A stretch of DNA of 64,000 bases from UBA5336 sp964415675 (GTDB taxonomy: Bacteria > Pseudomonadota > Alphaproteobacteria > Caulobacterales > Hyphomonadaceae). The notes beneath the pieces were generated by a model, which was not told the DNA's origin, searched no databases, and worked only from the letters and a program-made list of their open reading frames with translations. Within the stretch, counting starts at the first letter, position 1, and each line of letters starts with the position of its first letter. The position numbers and the translations under genes were made by a program. The DNA lies in the NCBI GenBank assembly GCA_964415675.1, contig CAYQBG010000010.1, forward strand, positions 1-64,000, written 5' to 3'. Positions 58,981-64,000 of the stretch are shown in pieces.

Positions 58981-59871
58981 ATGATCCCGACCGAAGCCAA
59001 TGGTGACTGGGTGCTGATGGAAACGCAGCTTGTACGCCGCGAGCAGGCCAGGATCCCAATTTTCGACAGGGGGCTTCTGTTTGGCCATTCCGCCTATGAG
59101 GTGACCGCCGTCGTTGGCGGTGCGATGGTTGACCCGCGCGCTCATATCGAGAGGCTGCGCAGAACCCTGTCAGCACTCGACCTGTCCCTGCCGCACGAAA
59201 TCGAGACCCTGGAGGGTCTGCAGGACGCACTGATCGCGCGCAACGGCCTGCGTGAAGGGTTGATCTATTTGCAGGTCACGGCTGGGGATTATGGAATGCG
59301 CGACTTTGCCGGCCCCGATCGCCTGCGCCCGCGCCTGCTCGGCTTTTGCACGCATAAGTCGCTCCTCGGGGAGGCTGCGCGCGCCGGAATTGCCGCAATC
59401 AGCCTGCCAGACCTGCGCTGGGCACGCCGCGATCTCAAGACCACGCAGCTCCTCTCTCAGGCGCTGGCCTACCGCGCTGCGCGGGATGCAGGTGCACAAA
59501 CAGCGATCATGCACGAAAACGGCACAGTCACCGAAGCGGCCTCTGCCAATGTCTGGATGGTCTCGGAAGATGAGCGACTGGTGACACGGGACCTCTCGCC
59601 GGCCATCCTCGCCGGGGTGACCCGTGCGGCCGTTTTCGAAACGGGGATCAAGGCTGAGGAACGCGCCTTCACCCTCGACGAGGCGCGCTCAGCGCGAGAA
59701 ATCTTCACAACATCGACCGGCGCTATGATCCTGCCTGTTGTCTCGCTCGATGGCGAGCCGGTCGGCGACGGCGGGCCGGGCGGAATCACCCGCGATATCC
59801 AGAGACGTTATTATGGCCGGATCGGTTTGGACATGGCCAGCCGGGCCGCCTGGCTCGATCAGTTTGCGTGA
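58981..59871 (+). CDS. class IV aminotransferase (D-amino-acid/branched-chain type)
   Basis: A 296-residue PLP enzyme of fold type IV. The PIFDRGLLFGHSAYEV segment, the PLP-Lys in RRDLKTTQLLSQ, ENGTVTEAASANVW and the TSTGAMILPV end are all typical. The sequence resembles D-amino-acid transaminases more than BCATs, but the substrate cannot be fixed. I use ATG 58981 with GAGG upstream; an ATG 42 nt earlier lacks a ribosome site. It is convergent with the membrane-protein gene, overlapping it by 13 nt. Confidence 0.85.
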   Translation: MIPTEANGDWVLMETQLVRREQARIPIFDRGLLFGHSAYEVTAVVGGAMVDPRAHIERLRRTLSALDLSLPHEIETLEGLQDALIARNGLREGLIYLQVTAGDYGMRDFAGPDRLRPRLLGFCTHKSLLGEAARAGIAAISLPDLRWARRDLKTTQLLSQALAYRAARDAGAQTAIMHENGTVTEAASANVWMVSEDERLVTRDLSPAILAGVTRAAVFETGIKAEERAFTLDEARSAREIFTTSTGAMILPVVSLDGEPVGDGGPGGITRDIQRRYYGRIGLDMASRAAWLDQFA

Positions 59872-60395
59872 TGGCCTCCGCCATCCTTGGGGTCGTCATC
59901 ATCGACCCTTTCGAATTCACCTTCGATGATGGGGCCTTCCCCGGATTTCGGCCCGGTATCGCGTCGGAATGGTCCTTTAGATGGGTTGATTAGCGTCTCA
60001 ACGGTCTCGCGCTGGGTCTCGACCGCACGACTTAACACCCAGTTCAGAGGGATCGAGAGGGCAAACGGCACAAGCGCGAGCGCGAGATCGATCATCGCAA
60101 TCTCTCGCGCCAGGGAAGTTTCGCGAAACAGCGCTGCGAGGCCAACAATCGCTATGAAAAGGATAGCTGATGGTATCAGCCGGCTCGCAAAAACCGCCAG
60201 CAGCTTTCTTGCGCTGCCAGCCTCCTCGGCCAGACTGCGCCGCAGCACCAGCCAGCGTCCCAGTGTCATGGTGCCGGCAATCAGCACGACTGTGAGCAGG
60301 CTGCGTTCAAGAATGGCGGCCAGAATCACCGCGAGCGGGAAAACTGCTGCCCCGATCACTCTCAGCCAGATGGCCCATTGCAGACTGGCAAGCAT
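59859..60395 (-). CDS. hypothetical membrane protein
   Basis: A 178-residue protein with four hydrophobic helices (about residues 8-30, 32-52, 72-92, 105-130) and a charged, Asp/Gly-rich C-terminal tail. I choose the ATG at 60395 because AAAGGAG lies 7 nt before it; the frame opens 87 nt upstream to an ATG that would overlap the start codon of the mutase on the other strand and has no ribosome site. I do not recognise a family. Confidence 0.68.
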   Translation of the reverse strand: MLASLQWAIWLRVIGAAVFPLAVILAAILERSLLTVVLIAGTMTLGRWLVLRRSLAEEAGSARKLLAVFASRLIPSAILFIAIVGLAALFRETSLAREIAMIDLALALVPFALSIPLNWVLSRAVETQRETVETLINPSKGPFRRDTGPKSGEGPIIEGEFERVDDDDPKDGGGHHAN

Positions 60396-60480
60396 CCTGC
60401 GACTCCTTTCCAGATCCTGTCCGCCTTGCCACAATGGGCGCAGGCGGTCATGCTGCGACGCATTATACGGATAAAACGCC

Positions 60481-62478
60481 ATGCCCGATACCGAGACAGA
60501 CTTTCAGCATACACCTGACCGGCCCTGGATCTTCCGGACCTATGCAGGACATTCCACCGCGCAGGCATCGAACGCGCTGTATCGTTCCAATCTCGCCAAG
60601 GGGCAAACCGGGCTTTCCATCGCGTTCGATCTGCCGACACAAACCGCCTATGACGGCGACCATATCCTGTCGAAAGGCGAGGTCGGCAAGGTCGGCGTGC
60701 CGGTCGCTCATCTTGGCGATATGCGCACGCTGTTTCACGAATTGCCGCTGGAAGAGATGAACACCTCCATGACGATCAATGCGCCGGCGGCCTGGCTTCT
60801 GGCGCTTTATGTCGCGCTGGCCGATGAGCGCGGCGATGACCGGGCTAAGTTGCGGGGCACCACGCAGAACGACATCATCAAGGAATATCTCTCGCGCGGG
60901 ACCTATGTCTTCCCGCCCCGCCCCTCTCTGCGGCTGATCAATGACATGATGAGCTGGTGCTACACTGAGGTTCCGAAATGGAACCCGATGAATGTCTGCT
61001 CCTACCATTTGCAGGAAGCGGGCGCGACACCAGAGCAGGAACTCGCCTATGCGCTGGCGACGGCCGTCGCCGTGCTCGACACGGTGAAGGCGGGCGGCCA
61101 GGTGCCGGACGAGGATTTCCCGACCGTGTTCGGACGGATGAGCTTTTTCGTGAATGCCGGCGTTCGCTTTGTCACCGAGCTTTGCAAGATGCGCGCATTC
61201 GTCGATCTCTGGGAAGAGATCGGGCGCGAGCGTTATGGCGTGGAGAGCGAGAAATCCCTGCGTTTTCGTTATGGCGTGCAGGTCAATTCGCTTGGCCTGA
61301 CCGAGCAGCAGCCGGAAAACAATGTCTATCGCATCCTGATCGAGGCGCTGGCGGTCACCCTGTCGAAACGCGCGCGCTGCCGGGCCCTGCAACTGCCGGC
61401 CTGGAACGAGGCGCTGGGCCTGCCGCGCCCCTGGGACCAGCAATGGTCGCTGCGCCTGCAACAGATTCTCGCCTATGAGACTGATCTTCTCGAATTTGAG
61501 GACTTGTTCGATGGCAGCCATGTGATCGAGGGAAAAACCGAGGAACTCAAGGCAATTGCGCGCGCAGAACTGGCGAAGATCGACACGCTTGGCGGGGCCA
61601 TTGATGCCGTTGATTATATGAAATCCTCCCTTGTCGGCGCGCATATTGACCGGATCCGGGGTATTGAGAGCGGCGATCTCGCTGTCATCGGCGTCAACAA
61701 ATACACCACGACAGAGGACAGCCCCCTGTCAGCTGGCGAAGGGTCCATCCAGACGGTCGACCCAGCCGTGGAAAGCGCGCAGGTCCGTGCCCTCGAAGAC
61801 TGGCGCAAGTCGCGTGATAACAATGCTGTCGAAGCGGCGCTGGCCGGGCTGAAGGCCGCCGCCTCAGAAGACCGCAATATCATGGAGCCGTCCATCGCGG
61901 CGGCCCGGGCCGGCGTGACGACTGGGGAGTGGGGCGCGGCGCTGCGCGAGGTGTTCGGCGAATATCGCGGTCCGACCGGTGTTGCCCTCACTGTCGAGAC
62001 TGGTGGCGATGAGGATATCGAACAGGTCCGCGCGCGGGTCGAAAACCTGTCCGAGGCTCTCGGCCGGCAGATGACTTATGTGCTGGGCAAGCCGGGGCTT
62101 GATGGCCATTCCAACGGGGCCGAACAGATCGCTTCACGGGCCCGCGCCTGCGGGATGCAGGTTGTTTATGAAGGTATCCGGTTTACGCCGAAGGAGATCG
62201 TTGAGCAGGCGAAGGAGGCGGGCGCGCATGTCGTCGGCCTGTCGATCCTGTCGGGTAGCCATCTCGACCTTGTGCGCGCCACGATTGCGGAAATGCGCGG
62301 CGCCGGCCTTGAGAATGTTCCCCTCGTCGTGGGCGGCATCATCCCGCCGGAAGATGCGCGGGCGCTGAAACAGATGGGCGTCAAACGCGTCTATACCCCG
62401 AAGGATTTCCAGATCACCGATATCATGTCCGATGTGGTCGATACAGTGGAAGGCGCCTGGCTGACCCCGGCGCAATAG
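60481..62478 (+). CDS. ecm: ethylmalonyl-CoA mutase
   Basis: A 665-residue B12-dependent acyl-CoA mutase. The substrate-binding TIM barrel covers about 1-500, with TQNDIIKEYLSRGTY and RFRYGVQVNSLGLTEQQPEN. The C-terminal B12 domain has the DxHxxG base-off motif DGHSNG (541-546). It is a single-chain enzyme with length and sequence type of the ethylmalonyl-CoA mutase group, not the larger methylmalonyl-CoA mutase. It converts (2R)-ethylmalonyl-CoA to methylsuccinyl-CoA, following CcrA in the same pathway. Confidence 0.93.
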   Translation: MPDTETDFQHTPDRPWIFRTYAGHSTAQASNALYRSNLAKGQTGLSIAFDLPTQTAYDGDHILSKGEVGKVGVPVAHLGDMRTLFHELPLEEMNTSMTINAPAAWLLALYVALADERGDDRAKLRGTTQNDIIKEYLSRGTYVFPPRPSLRLINDMMSWCYTEVPKWNPMNVCSYHLQEAGATPEQELAYALATAVAVLDTVKAGGQVPDEDFPTVFGRMSFFVNAGVRFVTELCKMRAFVDLWEEIGRERYGVESEKSLRFRYGVQVNSLGLTEQQPENNVYRILIEALAVTLSKRARCRALQLPAWNEALGLPRPWDQQWSLRLQQILAYETDLLEFEDLFDGSHVIEGKTEELKAIARAELAKIDTLGGAIDAVDYMKSSLVGAHIDRIRGIESGDLAVIGVNKYTTTEDSPLSAGEGSIQTVDPAVESAQVRALEDWRKSRDNNAVEAALAGLKAAASEDRNIMEPSIAAARAGVTTGEWGAALREVFGEYRGPTGVALTVETGGDEDIEQVRARVENLSEALGRQMTYVLGKPGLDGHSNGAEQIASRARACGMQVVYEGIRFTPKEIVEQAKEAGAHVVGLSILSGSHLDLVRATIAEMRGAGLENVPLVVGGIIPPEDARALKQMGVKRVYTPKDFQITDIMSDVVDTVEGAWLTPAQ

Positions 62479-62497
62479 GCGCTTAAATATCGCGCGC

Positions 62498-63526
62498 TTA
62501 TTCTTCCTCGAACAGGCCCTGCTGCATGGCATTGGGTGGTTTCAGGCCCATGCGTTTCCAGGCGAGCGGGGCGGCGACGCGTCCGCGCGGTGTGCGGGCA
62601 ACATAGCCCTTCTGCATCAGGAAGGGTTCGATCACTTCTTCGACGGAATCGCGCGCCTCCGACAAGGCGGCGGCCAGCGTGTCGGCGCCGACCGGCCCGC
62701 CGGCATGGGTCTTCACCAGCGCTTCGAGATAGCGCCGGTCGAGCGCGTCGAGCCCGTCCTCGTCCACCTCCAGCCTTGCCAGCGCACGGTCCGCAGCGGC
62801 CTTGTCGATCTTCGCGCCTTCCGCATCGGCAAAATCGCGCACACGGCGGAGCAGGCGCAGCGCAATACGCGGCGTGCCGCGGGCCCGGCGCGCGATCTCA
62901 ACCGCGCCTTCGCCCGTGATGGCCGCCTGCAATTTGCGCGCAGCCGCCAGCACGATGCGCGAGAGTTCTTCGGGCTCATAGAATTCAAGCCGCACCGGAA
63001 TGCCGAACCGGTCGCGCAGGGGCGTGGCGAGCAGGCCGGCCCGCGTCGTTGCGCCGACCAGCGTAAACGGTTGCAGGTCCAGACGGACAGAGCGTGCCGA
63101 CGGCCCCTCACCGATCACGATATCGACGGCATAGTCTTCCATAGCCGGATAGAGGATTTCTTCCACCGCTGGCGGCAGGCGGTGAATTTCGTCGATGAAG
63201 AGGACGTCATTGGCTTCGAGATTCGTGAGGATGGCGACGAGGTCACCCGCCTTGGCGATGACCGGGCCGGATGTGGCGCGAAACCCGACGCCCATTTCGC
63301 GCGACAGGATCTGCGCCAGCGTCGTCTTGCCTAGCCCTGGCGGGCCGAACAGCAGCACATGGTCGAGCGCCTCGCCACGCCCGCGCGCCGCCTCGACATA
63401 GACTTTCAGGTTCGCCTTGGCGCCTTCCTGTCCGATATAATCGTCAAACAGCTGCGGACGCAGCGCCCGGTCCAGCGCCTCGCCGATCTGCGCTTCGGGG
63501 TCTGTCAGGGAGCCTTCGCGGGTCAT
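62498..63526 (-). CDS. ruvB: Holliday junction branch migration helicase RuvB
   Basis: A 342-residue AAA+ motor with Walker A GPPGLGKTTLA, Walker B DVLFIDEIHRLPP and the C-terminal winged helix with MQKGYVARTPRGR. It drives branch migration with RuvA. The start overlaps the ruvA stop (ATGA). It is convergent with ecm, 19 nt apart. Confidence 0.98.
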   Translation of the reverse strand: MTREGSLTDPEAQIGEALDRALRPQLFDDYIGQEGAKANLKVYVEAARGRGEALDHVLLFGPPGLGKTTLAQILSREMGVGFRATSGPVIAKAGDLVAILTNLEANDVLFIDEIHRLPPAVEEILYPAMEDYAVDIVIGEGPSARSVRLDLQPFTLVGATTRAGLLATPLRDRFGIPVRLEFYEPEELSRIVLAAARKLQAAITGEGAVEIARRARGTPRIALRLLRRVRDFADAEGAKIDKAAADRALARLEVDEDGLDALDRRYLEALVKTHAGGPVGADTLAAALSEARDSVEEVIEPFLMQKGYVARTPRGRVAAPLAWKRMGLKPPNAMQQGLFEEE

Positions 63527-64000
63527 GACGGGGTCAGCTCCTTCAGCGCGGCGCGGATCAGCGCGCCGACATCATCGCTCTGACCAGCCTTCATCGCCGC
63601 GGCGACGGCGCGGGCAGCCTCCGACGGGCCATAGCCGAGATTCTGCAGCGCCGAGATGGCTTCCGCGCGCACGCCGCCGGTCGCCCCGCTGGCTGCGCTG
63701 ACACTCCCGGCCGCCGGCTTCATGCCGAACGCGCCGAACCGGCCCATCGGCGGCGGCTTGCCGGCCAGCTCCCCGGTGATCCGCTCAGCCAGCTTCTTGC
63801 CGACCCCCTTTGCCCGTGTGATCGCACTGACATCCTGCAGCGCCAGCGCGTCCATCAGCTCGCCCGGCGAGAGCGCATCCATCACCGCCAGCGCGGCCTT
63901 GCCGCCCACGCCCGGCACGTCCTGCAGCCTTGTGAACCAGGCGCGCGCCTCGTCGCTCTCAAACGCGTAGAGCGTGATGGAATTCTCCGTCACGCGCGTC
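63523..64000 (-). CDS. ruvA: Holliday junction DNA helicase RuvA, 5'-truncated by window edge
   Basis: The last ~158 residues of RuvA. The two helix-hairpin-helix motifs are visible (LQDVPGVGGKAALAVMDAL and AITRAKGVGKKLAERIT), then the flexible linker, and the C-terminal RuvB-binding domain (AISALQNLGYGPSEAARAV). RuvA is about 200 residues, and the frame continues open to the end of the window (TRVTENSITLY reads through), so the apparent GTG start at 63993 is internal and the first ~45 residues lie outside. It binds four-way junctions as a tetramer. Confidence 0.95.
   Translation of the reverse strand, partial: TRVTENSITLYAFESDEARAWFTRLQDVPGVGGKAALAVMDALSPGELMDALALQDVSAITRAKGVGKKLAERITGELAGKPPPMGRFGAFGMKPAAGSVSAASGATGGVRAEAISALQNLGYGPSEAARAVAAAMKAGQSDDVGALIRAALKELTPS

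Noticed and set aside
60393..60482. Upstream start of the membrane protein giving start codons that overlap the mutase ATG head-to-head
   Set aside because: AAAGGAG lies 7 nt before an internal ATG at 60395, so the striking overlap is probably an artefact of the longest frame.
63523..63993. Complete short RuvA starting at GTG 63993
   Set aside because: The frame stays open to the window end and the residues before it match RuvA's interior; the gene is cut by the edge.
1..64000. CRISPR arrays, transposases, integrases, prophage, rRNA
   Set aside because: I saw no direct-repeat arrays with spacers, no transposase or integrase motifs, no phage structural genes and no rRNA sequence.

Overview
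The window is a GC-rich, densely coded chromosomal segment of an alphaproteobacterium, most likely a stalked or dimorphic marine type (Hyphomonadales/Maricaulales/Caulobacterales). This assignment is inferred from gene content: an ethylmalonyl-CoA pathway pair (crotonyl-CoA carboxylase/reductase and ethylmalonyl-CoA mutase), a CarD/FdxA/RpoH neighbourhood, a Suv3-type helicase, a large TonB receptor and a TipN-like polar membrane coiled-coil protein. No phage genes, transposases, CRISPR arrays or rRNA genes are visible, and nearly all of the sequence reads as ordinary core chromosome.

Layout. 0-10 kb: tRNA-Gly, a TIR-WD40 protein, an M28 peptidase, a hypothetical membrane protein, an EnvC-like factor, a CtpA-type protease, a glycosyltransferase and etfBA. 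10-14.4 kb: a hairpin-rich gap, a 45-codon membrane ORF, the TipN-like protein, a J-domain protein, BolA and a free methionine-sulfoxide reductase. 14.5-20.7 kb: a tightly overlapping six-gene operon DUF4129-DUF4350-MoxR-DUF58-SpoIIM-RDD. 20.7-33.4 kb: mtgA, queG, a dihydroorotase-like amidohydrolase, a K+ channel, a feruloyl-CoA synthase-like ligase with a ThDP enzyme, polA, a NaV-like channel, a small lipoprotein and a SIMPL protein. 33.5-44.9 kb: tRNA-Ile2, an alkylsulfatase, a CoA-transferase homologue, an adenosine-kinase-like sugar kinase, an ATP-grasp protein, a Suv3-like helicase, an S4 protein, TerB, fdxA, a 41-codon membrane ORF, carD and rpoH.

44.9-54.4 kb is the most system-like accessory stretch. 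A ZIP transporter and a HupE/UreJ membrane protein diverge from a ZrgA-like His-rich lipoprotein, an ABC ATPase, an FtsX-type permease and a DUF3299 lipoprotein, with a Zur-like palindrome between the two arms. Directly downstream lie a TonB-dependent receptor and a beta-propeller phytase lipoprotein preceded by a good Pho-box match. I read these as a zinc-uptake module next to a phosphate-regulated phytate-use module.

54.5-64 kb: two PspB-like small membrane proteins, dut, an exported protein built from five ~76-residue repeats of no family I recognise, ccrA, a class IV aminotransferase, a small membrane protein, ecm, ruvB and the 3' part of ruvA, which is cut by the window edge. The best candidates for something undescribed are the 76-residue-repeat exported protein, the stand-alone TIR-WD40 protein, and the zinc/phytate locus with its two predicted regulatory sites.
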